Shown here piece after piece: positions 24,838 to 36,111 of a stretch of DNA of 64,000 bases. Source of the DNA: Physcomitrium patens (Eukaryota; Streptophyta; Bryopsida; Funariales; Funariaceae); contig NC_037254.1 in assembly GCF_000002425.4 (NCBI RefSeq), forward strand, positions 21,298,115 to 21,362,114, read 5' to 3'. Made by a program: the position numbers and the translations under genes. Under the pieces are notes generated by a model. That model worked only from the letters and a program-made list of their open reading frames with translations, was not told the DNA's origin and did not search any database. Numbering within the stretch: position 1 is the stretch's first letter; every line of letters begins with the position of its first letter.

Positions 24838-25945
24838 ATGGCAAAACTTGCTGAAATGAAGAATACAATGGTACAAATGCAAGAGCAATTGATGAAGTTA
24901 ATGCTTGCAATGCATCAACTCAATTTACCACCACAAGGAGCAACAAGATTGTTAGGAAGTGAAGATATAGAAATGATTGGAGCTGCTTCAATATCTGCAC
25001 CAAATCATGTCCCTCATGCTATGGTGGAACAGCCTTCCAGTATTAGAGAACCAAGAATTGTCCTACCCGAGAAGTTTGATGGCACTAGATCAAAGTTTAG
25101 AGGATTTATCAATCAAGTACAACTTGTGATTGAACTTCAATTCCAAAGCTATCCAACTCCAGGATCACAAGTTACATTCATTAGTACGCTTCTTTCAGGT
25201 TCAGCATTATCATGGTTTTCATCTTTTCTTGAACAACAAGATCCAATATTGGATAATCTAGAGGCTTTTATGGCGGAGATTCCATCCATGTATGGAGAAT
25301 ATGATGCAATTCATGTTGCAACCAATAAGATCCGAATTTTATGACAAGGCAATCGATCAGTAATGATATATGCTTTACAATTTTGACAACTTGCAACTGA
25401 TATCAAGTGGGATGATGTTGCACTTATTAGCCAATTTTTCTACAGATTACAAAATGAGGTAAAAAAATTAATGCTCAACTTACCTGATCATGAAACATTG
25501 AGTCAAGCAATTCACTTTGTTGTAAAGTGTGACAATCGTCTTTTTGAATTTTGATCTGAGAACTGTATAAGGGGACCTCAATATAACTATAATTCAATAG
25601 CAACACCAACATCTCTTCAACACATATATTCAAAAATAGATGACATGCAAATTGATGCAGTACGTTTCAAACCTCTTACTTAGCAAAAAAAGACTCATCG
25701 TCGTCAAGAAGGAATGTGCTTATATTAAGAAAAACCTAAGCACAGTGCTCAACATTGCCCAAAGAAGAGACCCGACCATAAAATGAGGAGTACGACGATC
25801 AAAGGAGATAACATGTCAGAAAATAAATTTGTCCACCTACAATAAGGACGGTGCAGTAGGAACCTTGTACAATGCCAAGTGAAGGACTTATCCTCTTGTA
25901 AAAACCATCTCCATGTTTTACAATAAATATTATTCTAGGACCTAA
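24838..25945 (+). pseudogene. Chromovirus gag, broken
   Basis: An open frame of 168 codons starts at the ATG 24838, beginning with a glutamine- and leucine-rich helical stretch. A retrotransposon gag-like segment follows (PEKFDGTRSKFRGFINQVQL, then SALSWFSSFLEQQDP). The same frame continues past stops at about 25342, 25384 and 25552 to a zinc-knuckle remnant at 25717-25758. There the C, H and last C remain, but the second cysteine position region reads as a stop. The frame runs up to CCTAA at 25941-25945, where the inverted LTR B begins. The missing continuation (protease start) is found in inverted orientation at 30474 going down, which shows gag and protease were once contiguous across CCTAA. 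Confidence 0.75.
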
Positions 25946-26022
25946 TGTCAAAGACAAAAATATGGTAAAAATAAATAAACAAATGAGACTTCTTTCATAG
26001 AAAGATGACAAAATAGAAATAA

Positions 26023-26071
<49 letters not shown>

Positions 26072-26533
26072 GAAAGAAACTGGAATGGCTATTGCTAAAA
26101 CAAAGAAAACTAGAGATCCTTGAAATTAGACTAGAAGCAAGATAAGAGTTGACAAGAGTGAAGAAGGCTTCATTCTTGTCTCTATATATACTATCTAACT
26201 AAGGGCTACGTGGCGACGTTTTACGGGACCTCCAATATGTGTTGACTTTATAGGACACATGCCTTGACTTACAAAGCAAGTTTTTCTATGTGTGGGCCAC
26301 ATAGTTAGCTTGGTCTTCAAGCTAACAACATGTGTGGAACATGGCCAACTTGTTGATCACGTTTCTAATCAAAAAGTCAAATAAAGACACCTATAAAGTC
26401 AAAGCAACGTCTATGAAGCTTCTAGGAAGCTTTTATACCAAATATTATAGAATTAACTTACTTTTATCTACTTTTACTCACTTCTACCTATTTATACATG
26501 TAACTATTGGCTTACATGCATATATCCGTGAAA
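25946..26533 (-). repeat. LTR B, inverted (3' LTR of the minus-strand copy)
   Basis: On the minus strand it begins TTTCACGG (normal TG mutated) after a polypurine tract (complement of 26534-26549) and ends TTTGACA at 25946. It is related over its length to LTRs A and D. The (AT)n microsatellite at 26027-26068 lies inside it and matches a shorter TA run in the other LTRs. The R-region hairpin is at 26151-26180 with one mismatch. Its terminus abuts CCTAA (25941-25945). Confidence 0.85.
26027..26068. repeat. (AT)n microsatellite inside LTR B
   Basis: About 21 AT units. The corresponding position in LTRs A and D has only a few units, so this expanded after the copies separated. Confidence 0.9.
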
Positions 26534-26862
26534 TAACCCCCCTTTCTAGGGACGAGTTCCACGAAGAGTGGTAATCATATGTTGAAAAAATCTATGATGC
26601 GATGAATTATATTTGCCACACACTCTGATCTTTGTTTTCTTTGAAGATAATTGATTGAGCCTCTCAACCATCGGTAGTGTCTCATATTAGGGCGGGAAGA
26701 CCATCCAATTATTTGATCATTAATGAGGCCTTTATAACTTCCTTCAAATAAAATATTTGGGACACCATCATGAGTTGTTCCTAGAGTTAGTAAAATCACG
26801 AAACATCGGGAGTTCCTTTCAAGGTCGTGATATCAAACGCATTGTATTTTGCCATCTAATCG

Positions 26863-29800
26863 AGGAAGAACATGTCGTTCTTGAAGTTCTTCATCTCGAT
26901 TGTGACGTCTTGAAGGTTGAGACAATTGTAATGTCTCATATGACAAGTCAGCAAACAAAGGCTCTTGAGTCGAATTCGCTAGTTGTTGGTTCTCCATCTC
27001 TTGAGCGTCACAACTACAAAGAAGCTACAAACAAGGATTAAAAGTAGAATGTTATCTTGCCTAGATCTTGTTTCTTTTATGAAGAAGGTTTTCATCTTGA
27101 TTTTGATAGATGTCGTCGATGAAAATCCTCCACCGCCTTTGTTGTATTTGCAAGATTCTTTACTGGCTCCCATGTGCATTCATTAATATCATATCCACGC
27201 CAATGGACAAGATATTCTAATTTATTTTGATGCCGCCTTGAATCTAAGACTTCTTCCACTTCAAACTCTTTATTATTGTCTATTTCTATAGGAGGAAGTA
27301 GAGCTTGTCTTCTTCTTGGTATATTCATTATCTTGTATGGTCAAGAAGAGACACATGGAATACTGGATGGATTATCATTGACTTTGGTAGATGTAAACGA
27401 TATGCAACTGGATTGATTTGTGCAGAAATAGAAAATGGTCCAAGCCTTCGATAGTCCAACTTATCACAAGGACAAGTGGTCTTGATATTGCAATGAAGTA
27501 ACCATACCTTATCACCCATATGGAATGGTGGTTGTTCCTTTCGATAGACATGCGCATTGACCTTTTGTTGTTCTTGAGCTTCTTTTAACTACGCCTTCAT
27601 CATTGCATGTAGCTCTGACAAATGAATTCTCAAATCTTTTGTAGCAGGATTATCAACTTTTAAAAGTCAAAAGTATCAAGTTGTGGATGATAACCATAAT
27701 TAGTAAAAAAAGGTGTTTTTTTTGTAGAAGAATGTACCGTGTTATTGTAAGCAAACTCTGCCAATGGCAAAAGAGTTTTCCAATCATCTTGTTGGTAGTT
27801 AATGGTACATCTTAAATATTGCTCCAAAACTTGATTAACACGCTCCGTTTGTCCATTAGTTTGAAGATGGAATGTCGAAGATAGTTTTATATCCACTTTT
27901 AGAATCTTGAAAAGAGTTTGCCAAAATCTTGATACAAATTGAGTTCTCCTGTTAGATATAATATCCTTAGATAATCCATGATAGCAATAGATATTATCAA
28001 AAAAGAGCTTAGTTGTTTCTTTACCTGTGATAGATTTTATACATAGTACAAAATGTGCCATCTTGGTAAAACGATCTACTATCACGAATATAGAGTCATA
28101 AGAACTTGAGATTGGAAGGTCCATGATGAAATCCATAGAAATAGAAGACCATGGTTGTTTTGGAATGAATAATGGCTGAAGAAGTCCGTAAGGTCGATGA
28201 TGAGGAGTTTTTGATCTCGAGCAAACATCATAAGATTGTACAAAATCTTTAACTACTTTCCACATTTGGGACCACCAAAAGTCCCTGAATATTAATTCCA
28301 AAGTTTTATTGTATCCAAAATGTCTTGTTGTTGGAAAGACATGACGAGCTTGAAGAACACATAATCAAGCTTCACCTTCTGGAACATATAGGCGTCCCTC
28401 AAAATATAATAGATTCTTCTTGAATTCAAACTTGGAAGTATCATGAGACTTTGAAGGGTTTCCTTTAATATCACGAATAAGAGGATCAAAAGACATACTT
28501 GACTGAACTTGCTTAATGAAAGTTGAATCAATAGTTAGTATCGATTTCATTGCTCAAAGATGAAGATGCTCTGACTTGAAGAGAATTATTTGTTGTTGAT
28601 CAAAAACAACATTTCTTTCCTTTGGTGTAAAATAAGATCATCTAGAGAGTGCATCAGACAAACCTTGTTGTTTTCCTTGTCGATAAGTGATCTTAAATTC
28701 GAATCTTGAAAAAGACATACTCCAACGGGCTTAGCGACAATTCAAAACACATGCTGATATAAAATATTCAAGGTTCTTGTGATCTATATACACTGTGACT
28801 AGGCTAGAAGCACCTTCTAGATAATGACACCATTCTTGAAACGAATCTATGATTGCAAGAAGTTCTTTGTCATGGACCTCGTAGTTGATCTCGATTGTTG
28901 AAAATTTTTTGGAATGAAAAGCTATTGGGTGAAGTTTATCATATATTTCCATTTGTGACAATACGGCATCTAAAACAAAATCTGATGTATATGTTTTCAT
29001 AAAAAATGGCTTAGAAAAATCGACGTGATATAAGAGTGGTGCAGAAACAAAGGTTGTCTTCAAAGCTTCAAATGCTACTTCTGCTTCTTGATTCCATTGA
29101 AGTTTATCTTTGTAAGTCAAACGTATAAGTGGAGTTGCAACTTGAGAAAAGTCTTTGATGAAGATTCGATAGTAGTTGGCAAATCCCAAAAAACATTGGA
29201 CATCTCTTACCATTTTTGGGATCTTCCAATCCATAATAGTTTGAACTTTCTTAGGATCTATCATAAGTCCATCATTTGAAATGATGTATCCTAAGAAGTC
29301 GACTTGAATAGTGTGAAATACACACTTTTTTATCTTGGCATACAGTCTTGCATCTCTTAGTTTTTGTAATACTTGGCGAACATGAAGTTCATGTTTTTCT
29401 AGGTTCTTAGAATAGATTAAGATGTCGTCTAGGTAACAGTTAATAAAATCATCTAAAAACTCCCAAAAGACATCATTCATTAGATGTTGGAATGTTGTTG
29501 GTACATTTGTAAGTCCAAAAGGCATGACGTTGTATTCAAAATGTCCATACCTTGTTCGAAATGTAATCTTTCATTCATCTTCTTTTTTTATGCGTACCAA
29601 ATTATATACTCCCTATAGATCTATTTTTGTATAGATCTTAGCTTGATTCAACTGATCAAGAAGTCCAGATATCAAAAGTAGCAAGTACTTATTTTTTATA
29701 GTGATTTTGTTGAGTCCTTGATAATCAACACACATCCACAATATTCCATCTTTTTTCTTCACAAATAAAATTGGAGCTCCTGTTGGAGATTTGGAATGGC

Positions 29801-30403
29801 GTATGAAGCTCTTGGCCAAATTCTCTTCAATATACTCCTTGTGTTCAGCCAACTCATTTTGAGATAAATTATAGATTGGTCCAAAAAGCGATTGTACTCC
29901 TTTTTGAAGGTCAATTGAGCAGTCATAGGAACAATGTTCTAGAAGAATATCCGCATTTTTTTTCTCAAATACATCTTAAAAATCCTGATATTGGCTTGGA
30001 ATGCCACTTGAAATCTTTCCACTAATAGAAACAAGTGTGGCATAAATGACACAAGGTGATCCTTCTTTTGTAGCATTCAAGAAAGCACTTGCACCTATAA
30101 ATATAGGTTTAATTATACTAGACTTATGACTTTCTACTTGATTAACTATACTCTTAGTTATACATTCAAAAAAGTCAAGACTACGAGAAGTCCAATCTAT
30201 TTTAGGGTTATATTTTTTTAGCCATGATAAACCTAAAATGATTGAATTAGAAGGAGATCTAATGATATTAAATATTACAAAGCTATTTTGACCATTAGTT
30301 GTTATTTCTATAGGAAGGGTTTAATGAGTAACAGCGAATGACCATCTATGACTTCTACATGAACAGGTTTTGTTTTCTTTACTAAAAATATACTATATTT
30401 TTA
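26863..30403 (-). repeat. Left arm of near-perfect inverted repeat
   Basis: Every position x in this arm pairs with 61184 minus x in the right arm (30781-34321), with no indel over 3541 bp. Apart from one 21-bp block (30302-30322) I found about five base differences by eye. The spacer is 377 bp (30404-30780). Outside the arms the related sequence is clearly more diverged. Confidence 0.93.
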
Positions 30404-30474
30404 GCAAACTTTTTATCTAAGAAACATACTCAGGCTCTTGAATCTAAAAACGTAGAGGCTTTGAGATATTTAGG
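26979..30474 (-). pseudogene. Chromovirus pol, minus-strand copy, broken
   Basis: Reading down from 30474: protease start, with the active-site motif altered (DSR, then a stop two codons later). Next come reverse transcriptase N-terminal part 29852-29613, palm with YLDD and RNase H 29525-28731, linker and integrase zinc region 28550-28301, integrase core 28301-27660, and chromodomain 27328-27092. Stops separate these pieces at exactly the same places as in the plus-strand copy. In integrase the usual second-aspartate motif reads SNRR, so one DDE residue is missing. It cannot make a functional polyprotein. It is continuous, through a diverged tail (26534-26862), with LTR B. Confidence 0.88.
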
Positions 30475-30780
30475 TGTCTCGGAGATACACATGTAAGCCA
30501 ATAATTACATGTATAAATAAGTAGAAATAAACATAAGTTGATAAAAGAAAGTTAATTCTTTAGTATTTGGTGTAGAAGCTTCCTAAAAGCTTCATAGACA
30601 TTGCTTTCACTTTATACGTGTCCAATATTGACATTCTGGATTAGAAACGTGGTGAACAAGTTGGCCATCTACCACACATATTGTTAGCTTCAAGACCAAG
30701 CTAACTATTTGGCCTACACATCGAAAAACTTGCCTTGTAAGTCAAGGCATATATCCTAAAAAGTCAACACATATTGGAGG
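30475..30780 (+). repeat. LTR C, truncated
   Basis: Begins TGTCTCGGAGATACACATG and follows LTRs A and D for about 306 bp to CATATTGGAGG, where it stops and joins protease-region DNA of the right arm. The second LTR half, gag and the protease start are absent, which indicates a deletion of roughly 1.6 kb with at most one base of junction homology. The five bases before it, TTAGG (30470-30474), are the reverse complement of the CCTAA next to LTR B. Confidence 0.85.
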
Positions 30781-33700
30781 TAAAAATATAGTATATTTTT
30801 AGTAAAGAAAACAAAACCTGTTCATGTAGAAGTCATAGATGGTCATTCGCTGTTACTCATTCTTTTCTTGCTTCCACACTAGCAACTAATGGTCAAAATA
30901 GCTTTGTAATATTTAATATCATTAGATCTCCTTCTAATTCAATCATTTTAGGTTTATCATGGCTAAAAAAATATAACCCTAAAATAGATTGGACTTCTCG
31001 TAGTCTTGACTTTTTTGAATGTATAACTAAGAGTATAGTTAATCAAGTAGAAAGTCATAAGTCTAGTATAATTAAACCTATATTTATAGGTGCAAGTGCT
31101 TTCTTGAATGCTACAAAAGAAGGATCACCTTGTGTCATTTATGCCACACTTGTTTCTATTGGTGGAAAGATTTCAAGTGGCATTCCAAGCCAATATCAGG
31201 ATTTTTAAGATGTATTTGAGAAAAAAAATGCGGATATTCTTCTAGAACATTGTTCCTATGACTGCTCAATTGACCTTCAAAAAGGAGTACAATCGCTTTT
31301 TGGACCAATCTATAATTTATCTCAAAATGAGTTGGCTGAACACAAGGAGTATATTGAAGAGAATTTGGCCAAGAGCTTCATACGCCATTCCAAATCTCCA
31401 ACAGGAGCTCCAATTTTATTTGTGAAGAAAAAAGATGGAATATTGTGGATGTGTGTTGATTATCAAGGACTCAACAAAATCACTATAAAAAATAAGTACT
31501 TGCTACTTTTGATATCTGGACTTCTTGATCAGTTGAATCAAGCTAAGATCTATACAAAAATAGATCTATAGGGAGTATATAATTTGGTACGCATAAAAAA
31601 AGAAGATGAATGAAAGATTACATTTCGAACAAGGTATGGACATTTTGAATACAACGTCATGCCTTTTGGACTTACAAATGTACCAACAACATTCCAACAT
31701 CTAATGAATGATGTCTTTTGGGAGTTTTTAGATGATTTTATTAACTGTTACCTAGACGACATCTTAATCTATTCTAAGAACCTAGAAAAACATGAACTTC
31801 ATGTTCGCCAAGTATTACAAAAACTAAGAGATGCAAGACTGTATGCCAAGATAAAAAAGTGTGTATTTCACACTATTCAAGTCGACTTCTTAGGATACAT
31901 CATTTCAAATGATGGACTTATGATAGATCCTAAGAAAGTTCAAACTATTATGGATTGGAAGATCCCAAAAATGGTAAGAGATGTCCAATGTTTTTTGGGA
32001 TTTGCCAACTACTATCGAATCTTCATCAAAGACTTTTCTCAAGTTGCAACTCCACTTATACGTTTGACTTACAAAGATAAACTTCAATGGAATCAAGAAG
32101 CAGAAGTAGCATTTGAAGCTTTGAAGACAACCTTTGTTTCTGCACCACTCTTATATCACGTCGATTTTTCTAAGCCATTTTTTATGAAAACATATACATC
32201 AGATTTTGTTTTAGATGCCGTATTGTCACAAATGGAAATATATGATAAACTTCACCCAATAGCTTTTCATTCCAAAAAATTTTCAACAATCGAGATCAAC
32301 TACGAGGTCCATGGCAAAGAACTTCTTGCAATCATAGATTCGTTTCAAGAATGGTGTCATTATCTAGAAGGTGCTTCTAGCCTAGTCACAGTGTATATAG
32401 ATCACAAGAACCTTGAATATTTTATATCAGCATGTGTTTTGAATTGTCGCTAAGCCCGTTGGAGTATGTCTTTTTCAAGATTCGAATTTAAGATCACTTA
32501 TCGACAAGGAAAACAACAAGGTTTGTCTGATGCACTCTCTAGATGATCTTATTTTACACCAAAGGAAAGAAATGTTGTTTTTGATCAACAACAAATAATT
32601 CTCTTCAAGTCAGAGCATCTTCATCTTTGAGCAATGAAATCGATACTAACTATTGATTCAACTTTCATTAAGCAAGTTCAGTCAAGTATGTCTTTTGATC
32701 CTCTTATTCGTGATATTAAAGGAAACCCTTCAAAGTCTCATGATACTTCCAAGTTTGAATTCAAGAAGAATCTATTATATTTTGAGGGACGCCTATATGT
32801 TCCAGAAGGTGAAGCTTGATTATGTGTTCTTCAAGCTCGTCATGTCTTTCCAACAACAAGACATTTTGGATACAATAAAACTTTGGAATTAATATTCAGG
32901 GACTTTTGGTGGTCCCAAATGTGGAAAGTAGTTAAAGATTTTGTACAATCTTATGATGTTTGCTCGAGATCAAAAACTCCTCATCATCGACCTTACGGAC
33001 TTCTTCAGCCATTATTCATTCCAAAACAACCATGGTCTTCTATTTCTATGGATTTCATCATGGACCTTCCAATCTCAAGTTCTTATGACTCTATATTCGT
33101 GATAGTAGATCGTTTTACCAAGATGGCACATTTTGTACTATGTATAAAATCTATCACAGGTAAAGAAACAACTAAGCTCTTTTTTGATAATATCTATTGC
33201 TATCATGGATTATCTAAGGATATTATATCTAACAGGAGAACTCAATTTGTATCAAGATTTTGGCAAACTCTTTTCAAGATTCTAAAAGTGGATATAAAAC
33301 TATCTTCGACATTCCATCTTCAAACTAATGGACAAACGGAGCGTGTTAATCAAGTTTTGGAGCAATATTTAAGATGTACCATTAACTACCAACAAGATGA
33401 TTGGAAAACTCTTTTGCCATTGGCAGAGTTTGCTTACAATAACACGGTACATTCTTCTACAAAAAAAACACCTTTTTTTACTAATTATGGTTATCATCCA
33501 CAACTTGATACTTTTGACTTTTAAAAGTTGATAATCCTGCTACAAAAGATTTGAGAATTCATTTGTCAGAGCTACATGCAATGATGAAGGCGTAGTTAAA
33601 AGAAGCTCAAGAACAACAAAAGGTCAATGCGCATGTCTATCGAAAGGAACAACCACCATTCCATATGGGTGATAAGGTATGGTTACTTCATTGCAATATC

Positions 33701-34321
33701 AAGACCACTTGTCCTTGTGATAAGTTGGACTATCGAAGGCTTGGACCATTTTCTATTTCTGCACAAATCAATCCAGTTGCATATCGTTTACATCTACCAA
33801 AGTCAATGATAATCCATCCAGTATTCCATGTGTCTCTTCTTGACCATACAAGATAATGAACATACCAAGAAGAAGACAAGCTCTACTTCCTCCTATAGAA
33901 ATAGACAATAATAAAGAGTTTGAAGTGGAAGAAGTCTTAGATTCAAGGCGGCATCAAAATAAATTAGAATATCTTGTCCATTGGCGTGGATATGATATTA
34001 ATGAATGCACATGGGAGCCAGTAAAGAATCTTGCAAATACAACAAAGGCGGTGGAGGATTTTCATCGACGACATCTATCAAAATCAAGATGAAAACCTTC
34101 TTCATAAAAGAAACAAGATCTAGGCAAGATAACATTCTACTTTTAATCCTTGTTTGTAGCTTCTTTATAGTTGTGACGCTCAGAAGATGGAGAACCAACA
34201 ACTAGCGAATTCGACTCAAGAGCCTTTGTTTGCTGACTTGTCATATGAGACATTACAATTGTCTCAACCTTCAAGACATCACAATCGAGATGAAGAACTT
34301 CAAGAACGACATGTTCTTCCT
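30781..34321 (+). repeat. Right arm of near-perfect inverted repeat
   Basis: Reverse complement of 26863-30403 (coordinate sum 61184). Seen differences: A to G giving Gly for Asp in the RNase H region (near 32313), a 21-bp replaced block at 30862-30882, and a few substitutions in the last 150 bp. Clear divergence starts at 34322. Confidence 0.93.
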
Positions 34322-34344
34322 AGAATAGATGTCAAAATACAATG
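30781..34344 (+). pseudogene. Chromovirus pol, plus-strand copy, broken
   Basis: Domains in order: truncated protease region to about 31.3 kb; reverse transcriptase 31332-31571, continuing after stops at 31659 with YLDD near 31749-31760; RNase H to about 32453; integrase zinc region 32634-32892; integrase core 32883-33524; post-core segment 33627-33856; chromodomain 33856-34092 (aromatic-rich [19 protein letters not shown]). Internal stops are identical in position to the inverted copy. The integrase second-aspartate motif reads SNRR instead of the expected SDRD. The chromodomain in this family binds methylated histone H3 and steers integration toward heterochromatin. Not functional as it stands. 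Confidence 0.88.
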
Positions 34345-36111
34345 TGTTGTCGTAATACGTGAAGTCTTGCTTGAGAATGCTTTGGGCACCTGGCTGTAGA
34401 AGGAAGAATAGAAATTACAATAACAAAATCCTAATTCTAATAGAATACTAATAATTCTCTAATTAGACTATAATAATGCTAAGCAAGCTTAATCAAATTC
34501 AAAAAAAACTTCAAAGAAATTTGAAACCAATAATAAGAATTCTTAAAGAAATATTATAATGATCACAAATATCACTCAAATACATCTCAATTCAATCTTT
34601 ATTTAATTCTAGTCAAAATCCCATTGAACTTCATTCAAATTTTAGGCCAAAACTAATTAAATCTTAAACCCTTATAAAAACCTAAACCCTAAATCAAACC
34701 CTAAATCAAACCCTAAACAACTTTAAACCAAACCTCAACCAAATCCTAAACCAAATTATAACCAAATCCTAAACGAAATCCAAAACCCTAAATAAAATCC
34801 TAACCAAATCCTAAACCAAATCCTAATCCTAAACCAAACCCTAATTCAAATCCTAAACCCTAATCCTTATCCAAATCTTAATCCAAATTCTAAATCCTAA
34901 CCCTAAAGTAAATCCTAACTCTAAATCAAATCCTAATCCAAACCCTAAATTCTAATCCTAAAACAAACTCTAATCCAAATCCTAAATCTTATATCCTAAA
35001 TCGAATCCTAATCAAACCTTAAACCAAATCCTAAACCAAGTCCTAACCAAACCCTAACCAAACCCTAAACCAAACCTTAATAATTTCTATAATAGATTTA
35101 AACCTCAATAACTAATGAATACACCGTCGATCTTAATTCAAAATTTGCACACTTCTTAAAAAATAAGTTAAAAACAAGAAAAAATAAAATTGAAAAGGAT
35201 CGGAGTTACCAAATTGACAATAACCTCAAAAATGTGCTCGGGTATTGGTCGGCCTTCTTCTCCAATCTTAATGCCAATCTTCCAGAGCCAATATCTCTCT
35301 TTTGCACTATTCGATCGATCTCAAAATTCTCATACATATAGAAAAACAAGTCTTATATCCTCTCACATAAGTTTCACTTCAATCCAACTCGTAGATTGCA
35401 AGAAATCTTAAAAACCCTCACTGGACCTAAAATTCTACTTTCTAAGTCCTTGACCCACTTAAACCTCAATATCCTTCAATTCAACTATTAGATCGAGCTC
35501 AAATTCACAAAATATATTGAAAACATCTACAACCATAAACCCACAAAATTTCATCAATAGATCTGCTACAAATCTCTCGAAATCATCCAAATCATAAATC
35601 CTATTTTATTTCATAAAACCCAAGTCATCCAAAACAAACCTTGACTTTGCAAAGCTCTTACAAAGCCATAATAACTCCAAATCATCGAAAATCAACGCCT
35701 ATAGAAACCTATCCAATCTTCTATCAAACCCCATTCTTTGATCTGCCAAAGAATCTCGGAGTTGTTGTCAAGACTTAGTTTTGTCCCCCAGGGTCTGATT
35801 TCGATGCTAGTTCATAACCAGCCCTCTCCGGGTATCAATATCTAGTTTTTCTAAGTAATTTTTACTGGAATTTACTCTTAACTTCTTCTTTAAGCTGTCT
35901 ATACTATTTATTTTTCCATTATATCTTGTTTTGTCTTATTTATGGCCTTACAAAGTAAGTAGAAGTCACCATTCTAAAAAGACAACATTACTACTAAACG
36001 TTTTATTACCTTCCTATCTTTTATCCATATTTTTCTACCTTTTCTTTTAACTTGGCACTTCTATAATAAGATCCATATTATCATCTTTCACCATATAGTC
36101 GTGTTACAACA
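34345..36111. mobile_element. 1.77-kb insertion in the retroelement 3' region
   Basis: The inverted copy runs straight through this point (near 26840-26850), whereas here about 1.77 kb intervenes before homology resumes around 36112-36125. The insert can be read as starting TGTTGTCG and ending TTACAACA, so TGTTG and CAACA are inverted ends as in a solo LTR. No clear target duplication is visible and no long open frame is present. It contains a degenerate telomere-like array. The exact ends and class are uncertain. Confidence 0.55.
34664..35075. repeat. Degenerate telomere-like CCCTAAA array
   Basis: Dozens of imperfect units such as AACCCTAAATC and AAATCCTAAACC follow each other; exact CCCTAAA (the plant telomere repeat, C-strand) recurs many times. 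The units vary in length and are not a clean array. It lies inside the 1.77-kb insertion, so it arrived or grew with that element and is not a chromosome end. Confidence 0.8.

Noticed and set aside
26863-34321. Inverted repeat as a sequencing artefact (missed hairpin adapter giving a read and its reverse complement)
   Set aside because: Such artefacts fold back without an asymmetric spacer and are identical throughout. Here the 377-bp spacer is unique in order, the arms differ by a 21-bp block and several bases, and homologous sequence outside the arms is clearly diverged. Long-read confirmation is still desirable.
34664-35075. CRISPR-like or chromosome-end telomere array
   Set aside because: Units are short, variable CCCTAAA derivatives without spacers, inside an inserted element and far from any end; the window is plant nuclear DNA.
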